From Candidatus Gastranaerophilales bacterium (lineage in GTDB: Bacteria > Cyanobacteriota > Vampirovibrionia > Gastranaerophilales > Gastranaerophilaceae): DNA of 32,916 nucleotides. Numbering within the stretch: position 1 is the first letter of the stretch; every line of letters starts with the position of its first letter. The translations under genes and the position numbers were made by a program. The stretch covers positions 1-32,916 of the forward strand of contig CALUXW010000018.1 in assembly GCA_944324865.1 (NCBI GenBank). The letters run 5' to 3'. This document shows positions 23,893 through 30,302 of the stretch, one piece after another. Below the pieces are notes generated by a model that saw only the letters and a program-made list of their open reading frames with translations, did not search any database and was not told where the DNA came from.

Positions 23893-24966
23893 TTAAACCT
23901 CGCTTTTAAATTCTCTGTGTAATTTCATAATCTTTTTTGCAATCTCGTAAACTACGCTAACCGTTACCGAGTTCCCCGCCATTTTATATAACTGTGCATC
24001 GCTTATACCTATATCATACGCGGTTTTTACAATATCATCGGGGAAACCCTGCAGTCTAAAGCACTCAAGAGGAGTTAAGCGCCGTATTCTTTTGCCGTTA
24101 AATATTCCGTGCCTGTCCTGAGTTGTGAGCGTAAACATATCTTCTTCGTTGTCTTTAAAACGTCTGCCGTTCTGGCGCTTATTCTTTCTTTGGGGTGTTA
24201 AAACGGGTATGGAAACAACTGCCTGCCCGCTTCCGTCCTCACGCGCTCTTGCATTTAGGCAGTGTGAAATATTATCTGACATTTTTCTAAAACCCCTGCC
24301 GTCATTATGAGTCCTCATTGTGCCGGATTCAACAATATATGTGCTTTCCGTTCTGTCTACCTTTGTTGTAACTGCGGATGAAATCCCATCTTTTCTCTTG
24401 CCTGCAATTTTACCAGTGTTTCCAGTGCCCTCTGTGAGAGGAAATATTTTTCCGATACCGTATGCTCTAGGATATCCGACAATAAACACGCGCTCCCTGT
24501 TTTGTGGAACATTGAAGTATTTAGAATTAAGCAGCGCCCATTCAACAGAGTAATGCCCAAGCCCGGTAAGCTTTTCAATGATGACTTTAAAAGTGCGTCT
24601 ATTGTCATCAATAAGTAAGCCCTTAACATTTTCGAGAATAAAATATCGCGGTTTTTTGTCTGATAAAATTCGTAGAACATCAAAAAAGAGTGTGCCTCTT
24701 GTGTCTGAAAATCCGCGTCTTTTTCCTGCAAGGCTGAAAGGCTGGCAAGGAAAGCCGGCAGTGAGTAAGCTGAAATCAGGTAGGTTTCTTGAAATAATTT
24801 TTGCTGCGTCATTAAAATACACCTCATCTGCCGTAGAAAAGTACGCATTGTACAGTTTTACGGCATATTTATCTATCTCGCAAAACCCTGCAACCTTAAA
24901 ACCTGCTTTTTCACACCCGATGCGAAAACCTCCGCATCCTGAAAACAAATCAAAAACTTTTAACAT
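23893..24966 (-). CDS. C5-cytosine DNA methyltransferase
   Basis: 357 residues with all core motifs in order: motif I FDLFSGCGGFRIGCEKAGF (residues 5-23), motif IV GFPCQPFSLAGKRRGF with catalytic Cys74, motif VI FILENVKG, motif VIII NVPQNRERVFIVGYP, a target-recognition region (about 185-285), and motifs IX-X LECFRLQGFP and MAGNSVTV. It transfers a methyl group from SAM to cytosine in DNA. No restriction enzyme is adjacent, so it is an orphan phage methyltransferase, likely for protection against host restriction. The start overlaps the radical SAM gene by 7 nt. The target sequence cannot be read from the protein. Confidence 0.92.
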   Translation of the reverse strand: MLKVFDLFSGCGGFRIGCEKAGFKVAGFCEIDKYAVKLYNAYFSTADEVYFNDAAKIISRNLPDFSLLTAGFPCQPFSLAGKRRGFSDTRGTLFFDVLRILSDKKPRYFILENVKGLLIDDNRRTFKVIIEKLTGLGHYSVEWALLNSKYFNVPQNRERVFIVGYPRAYGIGKIFPLTEGTGNTGKIAGKRKDGISSAVTTKVDRTESTYIVESGTMRTHNDGRGFRKMSDNISHCLNARAREDGSGQAVVSIPVLTPQRKNKRQNGRRFKDNEEDMFTLTTQDRHGIFNGKRIRRLTPLECFRLQGFPDDIVKTAYDIGISDAQLYKMAGNSVTVSVVYEIAKKIMKLHREFKSEV

Positions 24967-25952
24967 TTTGCACCCCGCAAAATGTCCTTATATAATATTG
25001 AAACCTTTCTGCCGTCTTTCCTGGGAATATATTCTTCAAAAGAAGTTGAATTAAATAAACATGCATTATTTGTCCATCTTGCCAGATCGGTTAAAAATTG
25101 CGGATGAGTTCCTTTTTGATATATCATTACATATGCACTATAGCCTAAATCTATAACCCTTTTAACCCTGTAATAATCTTCATAAAGCGTTGTATTAAAG
25201 TTTGTTAAGATATAAATGCGTTTTTTTCTGTAGCTTTCTTTGTAATGTTTGGAAAAAATTTTTAATCCTTTAAGAATCTTTTCTTCATTTTTCATTAAAT
25301 CCCATGCAAAGTGAACCATTTTAGGCTTTGTTGCGCATATCATTTTTGCAATATCGTCATTAATCAAGCGTGCATCAAGACCTTGAGTATAACAGATGCT
25401 TGCTTTGCTTTTTATAAGCTGTTTAAATAAATCTTCCCGCTCTTTGCAGGCTAAAATATTTGCGTCAAGTAGTTCAATATTTTTTTGATTATTCCAGAAA
25501 TTTTTTAAGTCAGCTACTTTTCTGCTAATTAAGCCGTCTTTTTTGCAAACAATGCAAAAAGTGCAATTATTAGGACATCCTCTTGTTAAGTAGCCATATG
25601 CTGTGTTATTTGTATATTGTGGATAAAGGGAATAATCGGGATAAATATTTTCTATTTCTTGCGGTAATGGCAAATCATTTTTTGTTTCGTAATTCTCAAA
25701 TCCGTTCAATACTTTTATCGCATAACCGCTGCCACCTTTGTAAATTTTATCTGCACGCGGTATATATAATAACGGGTTGATTGTTGGTAAATTTAAATTA
25801 AATACTTTGGAAATATAGACAATATCGTATGTTTCAAGAAAATTATCCACAATTTTTACAATATTGTTTTTCTTTTTATGGTATGCAGATATTTTCATTA
25901 AGGGCAAGCTGGGAAAGTTTACGCTATCAGTGATTAGACCTATTTTGCGCAT
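24960..25952 (-). CDS. Phage radical SAM protein of unknown substrate
   Basis: 330 residues. The [4Fe-4S] motif CPNNCTFC (Cys126, Cys130, Cys133) follows GYLTRG, as in radical SAM enzymes. The N-terminal about 60 residues (KIGLITDSVNFPSLPLMKISAYHK, then YDIVYISKVF) look like a degenerate B12-binding-type Rossmann region. The C-terminal part contains IELLDANILAC, YTQGLDARL and MVHFAWD. This layout is widespread in gut phages and no substrate is known to me. The gene is preceded by AGGAG and overlaps the DNA methyltransferase start, so the two are probably co-translated. A nucleic-acid or host-component modification role is inference. Confidence 0.85.
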   Translation of the reverse strand: MRKIGLITDSVNFPSLPLMKISAYHKKKNNIVKIVDNFLETYDIVYISKVFNLNLPTINPLLYIPRADKIYKGGSGYAIKVLNGFENYETKNDLPLPQEIENIYPDYSLYPQYTNNTAYGYLTRGCPNNCTFCIVCKKDGLISRKVADLKNFWNNQKNIELLDANILACKEREDLFKQLIKSKASICYTQGLDARLINDDIAKMICATKPKMVHFAWDLMKNEEKILKGLKIFSKHYKESYRKKRIYILTNFNTTLYEDYYRVKRVIDLGYSAYVMIYQKGTHPQFLTDLARWTNNACLFNSTSFEEYIPRKDGRKVSILYKDILRGAKC

Positions 25953-25955
25953 TTG

Positions 25956-26267
25956 TTACACTCCTGATGACCCATAGCGGGAAAGTTCTTCTTTGCATTC
26001 TGCAATAAGAGCTTTCAGCGTCAAGATTTTTTCTTTTTGCTGCTCGAGATACACAATAAAATTATTTAGAATTTCAAGCCCCTTAATCTGGTCTTTTGAC
26101 ATTTTGTATTTTTTACATTTCACGCTGTCAATACATTTAGAGGTTATTTCATCAAATGCAATCCTTAGTCCTTCATGTTCTGAAATTGAAGCAATTTTTT
26201 CCCTCATACTTAGTTCATTTCCAAGCTTTGCAAGTTCATTGATTAATTCTTCTTTGCTTCGTGTCAT
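25956..26267 (-). CDS. Small coiled-coil protein of the early operon
   Basis: 103 residues, mostly helical and charged, with Leu spacing suited to coiled coils at both ends (residues 5-30 and 66-97). Not recognised. AAAGGAG precedes the ATG. It lies between the replication-protein gene and the radical SAM gene (3-nt gap to the latter). It could be a replication accessory or a host-interaction protein; nothing decides between these. Confidence 0.55.
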   Translation of the reverse strand: MTRSKEELINELAKLGNELSMREKIASISEHEGLRIAFDEITSKCIDSVKCKKYKMSKDQIKGLEILNNFIVYLEQQKEKILTLKALIAECKEELSRYGSSGV

Positions 26268-26305
26268 AGTTAAAACTCCTTTCGTTAAACAAAACTTATT
26301 TACTT

Positions 26306-27265
26306 TTATGCATATTCTTCCGGCTTTAATTTGAATTTCTCAATTAAAATTTTTTGCCCGTAAGTCCGTCCCCTTTGATAGGGCGGGAAATTTTTTTGTA
26401 TGTAGTTAATTGCTTCAATTCTTGTAGCAACATCAAATGGCACAAATTTTTTTTCGTTTTCTTTTTTTGTTGTTTCCGCTTCTTTTTGCGTCTGGAGAGA
26501 GTAGCATTTTAATACTCCGTATTTTTTTAAATTTTTGCGCGCAAAACTCAAAAGACTTTTAATAGGGTATTTTGTTTTTCCTCCATGGTTATACACCCCC
26601 AAAAGCCAATCATTAACACATTTTTGAACATAGTTTTTATTTCCGAGTTCAACGGATAGTGCATTAAAAAGAGCCGGTATTTTTGAATTTTCAATAACCC
26701 CCGAAAGACTTTTGGAGAATTTTAAAAAAACCTCCTCCCCGATAAGCGCATTATTTTCCTGCGGGGGGACTAAAGGGGGGTTATTTTCTTTAATCTCATC
26801 TTTTCTTGTTTTTTCTACTCTACTTTGTGCATTTATGATGTCATTTTGTATACATGAATTATTTTGACTGCTCTTTTTATCAAACAACAGACGCCATATT
26901 TCATTATATGTAAGCGGGGATGTTTTTCTTCTTTTATATGCTTCGCGTATATTATCGACAAAATTTTGAGAGTAGATAACTTTTTTGGACCACAGTTTTT
27001 TATCTATACATTCAAGTTCTGCAAGTTCGTTTAAAATTTCAATTACCTTATTTTCTTCAATCTTTAGCTTTGAATAGTACAGAAGCCATTGTTTTGACTT
27101 CCTGAAGTCAATAAAGTGATTATCTGATTTACCCAGTTTTTGAAGCGTTTTAACCCAAACTACAAAAGCATCATTGCCGAATTTATCTTCAAGCGCCTCT
27201 ATGTCATCGCCAAAAGTACAGTATAGCGGGAAGTAATCAACAATATTTTTATTTTTTCTTGCCAT
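26306..27265 (-). CDS. DUF4373/Lin1244-type replication initiation protein
   Basis: 319 residues. The N-terminal about 115 residues (YFPLYCTFGDDIEALEDKFGNDAFVVWVKTLQKLG...ENKVIEILNELAELECID...NIREAYKRRKTSP) match the Lin1244/Lin1753-like winged-helix domain found in phage replication genes. A Lys/Asn-rich linker follows, then a helical C-terminal part (about 180-319) with WLLGVYNHGGKTKYPIKSLLSFARKN, which resembles DnaD-like or helicase-loader modules. It would bind the phage origin and recruit host replication proteins, since no phage polymerase or helicase is seen. A terminator lies directly upstream of its RBS (AAAGG). Confidence 0.7.
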   Translation of the reverse strand: MARKNKNIVDYFPLYCTFGDDIEALEDKFGNDAFVVWVKTLQKLGKSDNHFIDFRKSKQWLLYYSKLKIEENKVIEILNELAELECIDKKLWSKKVIYSQNFVDNIREAYKRRKTSPLTYNEIWRLLFDKKSSQNNSCIQNDIINAQSRVEKTRKDEIKENNPPLVPPQENNALIGEEVFLKFSKSLSGVIENSKIPALFNALSVELGNKNYVQKCVNDWLLGVYNHGGKTKYPIKSLLSFARKNLKKYGVLKCYSLQTQKEAETTKKENEKKFVPFDVATRIEAINYIQKNFPPYQRGRTYGQKILIEKFKLKPEEYA

Positions 27266-27279
27266 AATTAAGACCTTTT

Positions 27280-27311
27280 AAAAAAAGCCCGCTTTATCAA
27301 CACAAGCGGGC
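27280..27311 (-). terminator. Intrinsic terminator upstream of the replication gene
   Basis: On the minus strand a perfect 8-bp stem GCCCGCTT/AAGCGGGC with a 9-nt loop is followed by seven T residues, ending 15 nt before the next ATG. It would stop most early transcripts after the Cys-motif protein gene unless bypassed. This makes it a possible antitermination control point for replication and late gene switching. Confidence 0.85.
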
Positions 27312-27338
27312 CGGTGTTCATATCAGAGGAATGGTGTG

Positions 27339-27863
27339 TCAACTAAATTTTTTTAAAAGTTCGCAAATATTCTCGGCAAGTTTTTCTTTTATTGAAAAAC
27401 TTTTAGATGTAATTTCACAACTTCCGATTACCTGTGTATTATCTTTTATGTCTGATGCAAAACTTGTTATTTGCTTATACAAATTTTGTATTTTATGCTT
27501 ACAAAATCTTTCAAATTCAACGCTGCGCTTTTTTGCGTCCTGACAATCCCTGTAAATATTTTTATACTCGCTTAAATCAATTGTGCTTAATATGCTGAAA
27601 CTAATTTTTGTTTCGATTAGATGTTTGTTATCCCTGCCGTAATTATTTAAAACTCTTTCTATGTCATCACTGTTTGATACAATAGCTTTTAATTCCGTAT
27701 CGTCTATTTTCTCGCCGCCTGTACAGCCGGATGGCATATCTTGAGGCAAGTTCATTTCACCGTTAGCCCCGCAGCTTTTATCGCCCAAGTATCCCCTTTT
27801 GCATTCCATACAAAGCGTGTATCCGTTTTGTATCATTTTCTTTTGTTCGTCTGTGTAAAGCAT
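27339..27863 (-). CDS. Early protein with four-Cys motif
   Basis: 174 residues from the ATG at 27863, which has GGAAAGAGGT upstream; the longer frame to 27932 lacks an RBS. The N-terminus has CMEC (Cys18, Cys21), Cys31 and Cys47, spaced like a small zinc-binding site. The rest is helical and unrecognised (ERVLNNYGRDNKHLIETK and similar). It lies right after the broken Cro-like gene and before a strong terminator. The position of such a gene in other phages often holds antiterminators or small DNA-binding regulators, but no family match is claimed. Confidence 0.6.
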   Translation of the reverse strand: MLYTDEQKKMIQNGYTLCMECKRGYLGDKSCGANGEMNLPQDMPSGCTGGEKIDDTELKAIVSNSDDIERVLNNYGRDNKHLIETKISFSILSTIDLSEYKNIYRDCQDAKKRSVEFERFCKHKIQNLYKQITSFASDIKDNTQVIGSCEITSKSFSIKEKLAENICELLKKFS

Positions 27864-27942
27864 AATTAACCTCTTTCCTAATTTTTTGTATTGCAAACTC
27901 TCCTTCGTTTTTGAAGGTCCTGCAAATATCATTCTGTGCTGC

Positions 27943-28136
27943 TTAATACTTTTTAAATAGATTTATCAGGTCTTTGCATTTTAAAAATATGCCTATATCT
28001 ATAGCTTCATTAATTGTAAAAGGAACCTTGCCGGATAATTTTCTGGATAATGTGCACTTGTGCATTTTTGCAACTTTGGCAATTTGTTCTGTTTTACATT
28101 TCTGCGTACCATTTCAGCGCGCAAGTTTCTAAACAT
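27943..28136 (-). pseudogene. Cro-like HTH gene broken by a one-base frameshift
   Basis: From the ATG at 28136, with AAGGA 9 nt upstream, the frame reads MFRNLRAEMVRRNVK. The protein then continues only in the -1 frame as TEQIAKVAKMHKCTLSRK, LSGKVPFTINEAIDIGIF and LKCKDLINLFKKY, ending at a TAA (27943-27945). Together these make a 64-residue Cro/XRE helix-turn-helix protein of normal layout. The break falls at a run of four T on the plus strand (28092-28095); one more base would restore the full frame. It is the first gene after the early promoter, divergent from the repressor, which is where Cro is expected. It is a true mutation, an assembly homopolymer error, or less likely a programmed shift. 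Confidence 0.7.
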
Positions 28137-28215
28137 CTAGCTTGGTCCTTATATAAAGCTGCTCGTGTAATTGACGTAATCATCAATTTGTGATTATTGT
28201 TTATTTCTTGATATA

Positions 28216-28244
28216 ACAATATACAAATTGATGTAGTTTGTCAA
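28216..28244 (-). promoter_or_regulatory. Early operon promoter with operator in the spacer
   Basis: On the minus strand a perfect TTGACA (28244-28239), a 17-nt spacer and TATTGT (28221-28216). The octamer CATCAATT lies inside the spacer (28226-28233), where a bound repressor would block RNA polymerase. The start would be near 28209, giving a leader of about 73 nt before the Cro-like ATG. Confidence 0.7.
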
Positions 28245-28348
28245 TCTAAATAAAAAAACATCAATTTTTACCTTAACAATTTGCATAAAAAACTTTTAAA
28301 AAGCTTATAAAAATAGCTATTTATGGCAAAAATATTTGAATATTATAA

Positions 28349-28377
28349 TTGACGAATACGGCATTAAAAATTATAAA
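28349..28377 (+). promoter_or_regulatory. Upstream repressor promoter
   Basis: TTGACG (28349-28354), a 17-nt spacer and TATAAA (28372-28377), each 5 of 6 to consensus. A CATCAATT copy at 28380-28387 covers the predicted start site, which fits autorepression. Confidence 0.6.
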
Positions 28378-28413
28378 AACATCAATTAATTTTACGAAAT
28401 AATCAATAAAAAG

Positions 28414-28442
28414 TTTACAAATAATTTTTGCTGTGCTAAGAT
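28414..28442 (+). promoter_or_regulatory. Downstream repressor promoter
   Basis: TTTACA (28414-28419), a 17-nt spacer and TAAGAT (28437-28442). It is weaker than the upstream promoter in its -10 box. Transcription would start near 28449, about 90 nt before the repressor ATG, and the leader would include the 28-bp palindrome. Confidence 0.5.
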
Positions 28443-28490
28443 AATAACCCGCACATACTATATAGTGGGAATTGGAAAAGCAAAACAGCA

Positions 28491-28518
28491 AATTAATTGA
28501 TGTTTACATCAATTAATT
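28491..28518. promoter_or_regulatory. Perfect 12-bp-arm palindrome, operator candidate
   Basis: AATTAATTGATG and its exact complement CATCAATTAATT are separated by TTTA. It contains two of the six CATCAATT octamers in inverted orientation, the layout of a full dimer operator. It is also able to form a hairpin in the repressor mRNA leader. It lies upstream of the chosen repressor start (28542) and would be inside the coding sequence if an upstream TTG or ATG were used. Confidence 0.65.
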
Positions 28519-28541
28519 TTGTTCTTGAAATATTGGTGAAT

Positions 28542-28919
28542 ATGCAAAATTTTAATGAAGATAATAAATATAGAGTATTTTTACAAAGATTGAAAAAAGA
28601 ATATAAAATATCAAGCCGTAAAATATCAGATGATACGAAAATTCCTATAAGTACGATTGAAAAAATCGCTTCCGGCAGAATTAAGAATCCGCGAAAATCG
28701 ACTATTGAAAAAATAATGAAAACTTACAATATAACGCCGGATAAAATGCATGAATACAGTAACTTAAAACCATACTATATTGATTCAAAAACCGAGAAAT
28801 TACTTAGAAATATAAGTTGTAATCCTATTTTGGGTGCATTATGTGAGGCAACCTTGAATTTAAATAAGTCCGATATTAAAGCAATAATAGAAATTGCCAA
28901 AAGAATGGACAAAAAATAA
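28542..28919 (+). CDS. XRE/CI-type phage repressor
   Basis: 125 residues from the ATG at 28542 (MQNFNEDNKYRVFLQRL). GGTGA lies just upstream; in-frame starts at 28497-28500 fall within the operator palindrome and have no RBS. The HTH covers about residues 10-65 (EYKISSRKISDDTKIPISTIEKIASGRI, then STIEKIMKTYNITPDKM). The C-terminal about 55 residues are helical, without the Ser-Lys protease of LexA-type repressors, so induction would not be by RecA-stimulated self-cleavage. It is divergent from the early operon and probably binds the CATCAATT sites to hold lysogeny. Confidence 0.8.
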   Translation: MQNFNEDNKYRVFLQRLKKEYKISSRKISDDTKIPISTIEKIASGRIKNPRKSTIEKIMKTYNITPDKMHEYSNLKPYYIDSKTEKLLRNISCNPILGALCEATLNLNKSDIKAIIEIAKRMDKK

Positions 28920-28927
28920 ACAAAGGC

Positions 28928-28953
28928 AAAAGGGGAATTTTCCCCCTTTTTTT
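28928..28953. terminator. Bidirectional terminator between repressor and right flank
   Basis: AAAAGGGG/CCCCTTTT stem (28928-28935 with 28943-28950), 7-nt loop, followed by more T on the plus strand; A residues on the other side give a T-tail for the minus strand too. It lies 9 nt after the repressor stop and would serve both convergent transcripts. Confidence 0.8.
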
Positions 28954-29000
28954 CCGCCCTGTGTATTTTTCTTGTATTTTCTCACGGTTTCTTATTGATA

Positions 29001-30128
29001 CTATTTTTGCCTCAAAGCCTTGTTAAATGAGTATTTGTGAGTAAGTATTTTATGCTTGCGCAAAGTTCGATACCCGTCGTCCCCGCCATTATTAAAAAAT
29101 TGATTTTTTATCAATAAATCAAAGACGGAAGTAAGCTCTACGCTTACTTTTTTGTCTTTATAATAAAAGTTCGAACCTATTATTTTTAAGATTTGTTGTT
29201 TCTTTTTCGGGCTTGCCTTCAAATACTCATCTGGCAAGACTTTGCAGAAGTTTTCTTTCATATACTCATTTGCCTGTGGGAATAGCTGAGGATATTGAAG
29301 ATACATTAAAACTTGACCATTTGTAACAATGCTTAATCCTGATAGTATTTGCATAGTAAGTGCTTTTGCATCAACCGCAGGCGCTTGAGTATATTGATAA
29401 GTTATCTCCTGAGATTCTCCTCCCTGTGGTACATAAAATTCAGAATCTTCAGGTATTTCATAGTTAATTAAATCAGAAGGACTTTTCTCGCCTGTATATG
29501 TATCCCTTACAGTTTCAAATGATTCATCATATGACACACTTCCGCGCAGAGCGCTTTCAGGGATACAGAGTTGTTGGGTATTTTCTATTAGCGTAAAATT
29601 TTCATTAGAAGTTTGTGGATTATCCAGCCAAGCATTGGCACTCTTTATTGTTTGTATTGTTGTTTTAAATCTGCTTGTAATTGTTGCCCAAATATTGTTG
29701 TCTACTATTTCAAATGTTTTGGCTTCAACATCTTGCATACTGGCAATTGTTGTGATTAAAAATGCTGCCATCTTGTCAAGATATTGCCCTATTAATTGTT
29801 TCGCAGTTTCACCGCCAATAATTTCTCCTGTCGCGCTACCAATTTGTTGTGCTGGAACAATTTTTCCCTTGGAAAACCAAATAACCGCTCCTACTGTAGC
29901 AAGTCCAACAACTACACCACCAACAACTAGCCATTGATTTGGATTTCCGTTAATCTCGTTATTAGTGTTTATTATTGTGCCATTATTATTTTCTATTTTA
30001 ATGCCATTATTTTCATATGTTATTCCAAAAATAGTGTCAGATGTAATTTCAATAGAACAATTACCTTCAATTAAGTTTTGATAATCTGTCCTCGATATAT
30101 ATTTAGAAGGAGTGTGTGTTTTGGACAA
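29001..30128 (-). CDS. LysM protein with shared module, no normal start (possibly truncated)
   Basis: 375 residues if started at the TTG at 30128, but the open frame continues 58 more codons upstream to the TAG of the preceding gene without any ATG, GTG or TTG. Those codons still look coding: YSTSDGSKTIIIAH resembles a strand in the lipase paralogue (YAFQEDGTNNIVVVH). From the TTG: one membrane segment (about 66-85); a LysM-like region (about 140-190, ending TQQLCIPESALRG); the 97-residue module shared with the lipase protein (about 194-290); and a different C-terminus. The last about 30 residues (GGDDGYRTLRKHKILT onward) are antisense to the tRNA-like att fragment and beyond, so they may come from prophage DNA. 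It looks like a degenerated paralogue that lost its catalytic domain and start. Confidence 0.55.
   Translation of the reverse strand: MSKTHTPSKYISRTDYQNLIEGNCSIEITSDTIFGITYENNGIKIENNNGTIINTNNEINGNPNQWLVVGGVVVGLATVGAVIWFSKGKIVPAQQIGSATGEIIGGETAKQLIGQYLDKMAAFLITTIASMQDVEAKTFEIVDNNIWATITSRFKTTIQTIKSANAWLDNPQTSNENFTLIENTQQLCIPESALRGSVSYDESFETVRDTYTGEKSPSDLINYEIPEDSEFYVPQGGESQEITYQYTQAPAVDAKALTMQILSGLSIVTNGQVLMYLQYPQLFPQANEYMKENFCKVLPDEYLKASPKKKQQILKIIGSNFYYKDKKVSVELTSVFDLLIKNQFFNNGGDDGYRTLRKHKILTHKYSFNKALRQK
29065..29088 (+). other. tRNA/tmRNA 3'-end-like fragment, candidate attachment site
   Basis: On the plus strand GTTCGATACCC followed by GTCGTCCCCGCCA reads like the T-loop, acceptor strand and CCA end of a tRNA or tmRNA. 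The matching 5' acceptor strand (GGGGACG) is absent upstream, and the left half of the T-stem does not pair (CAAAG against CCCGT). A 3' fragment without its 5' part is what is left at the distal end when a prophage integrates into the 3' end of such a gene. The complete gene would then lie at the left prophage end, outside this window. It falls inside the 3' part of a minus-strand reading frame. Confidence 0.5.
29259..29548 (-). repeat. 290-bp duplicated module, copy 1
   Basis: Same length and without gaps relative to 31411-31700; I count about 13 mismatches by eye. The encoded 97 residues (RGS.SYDESFETVRD through FPQANEYM) differ at only two positions, so most changes are silent. Confidence 0.85.
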
Positions 30129-30302
30129 ATTATCATAAATTGAATAATAGTATTCTGTATTTGAACTTGTAGAATTTTGGTTGTGCGCTATAATAATTGT
30201 TTTGCTTCCATCACTCGTTGAATATGATGCAAGTTGCGGATTTGAGTTTTCGTATATATCTACACTGCAACTTCCTAAAGTTTGTTTATCCTTGGTTATC
30301 TC

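Larger units (their letters stand above)
28137..28541. promoter_or_regulatory. Immunity-region intergenic: divergent promoters and operators
   Basis: This 405-nt AT-rich gap lies between the broken Cro-like gene (minus) and the repressor (plus). It holds one minus-strand and two plus-strand promoters (listed separately) and six copies of the octamer CATCAATT: 28181-28188 (+), 28226-28233 (-), 28259-28266 (+), 28380-28387 (+), 28495-28502 (-) and 28507-28514 (+). No further coding region was seen. Confidence 0.7.

Noticed and set aside
28986..29095. A complete tRNA gene ending at 29088
   Set aside because: No 5' acceptor strand complementary to CGTCCCC, no D or anticodon arm, and an unpaired T-stem left half. 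Only a 3' fragment is supported.
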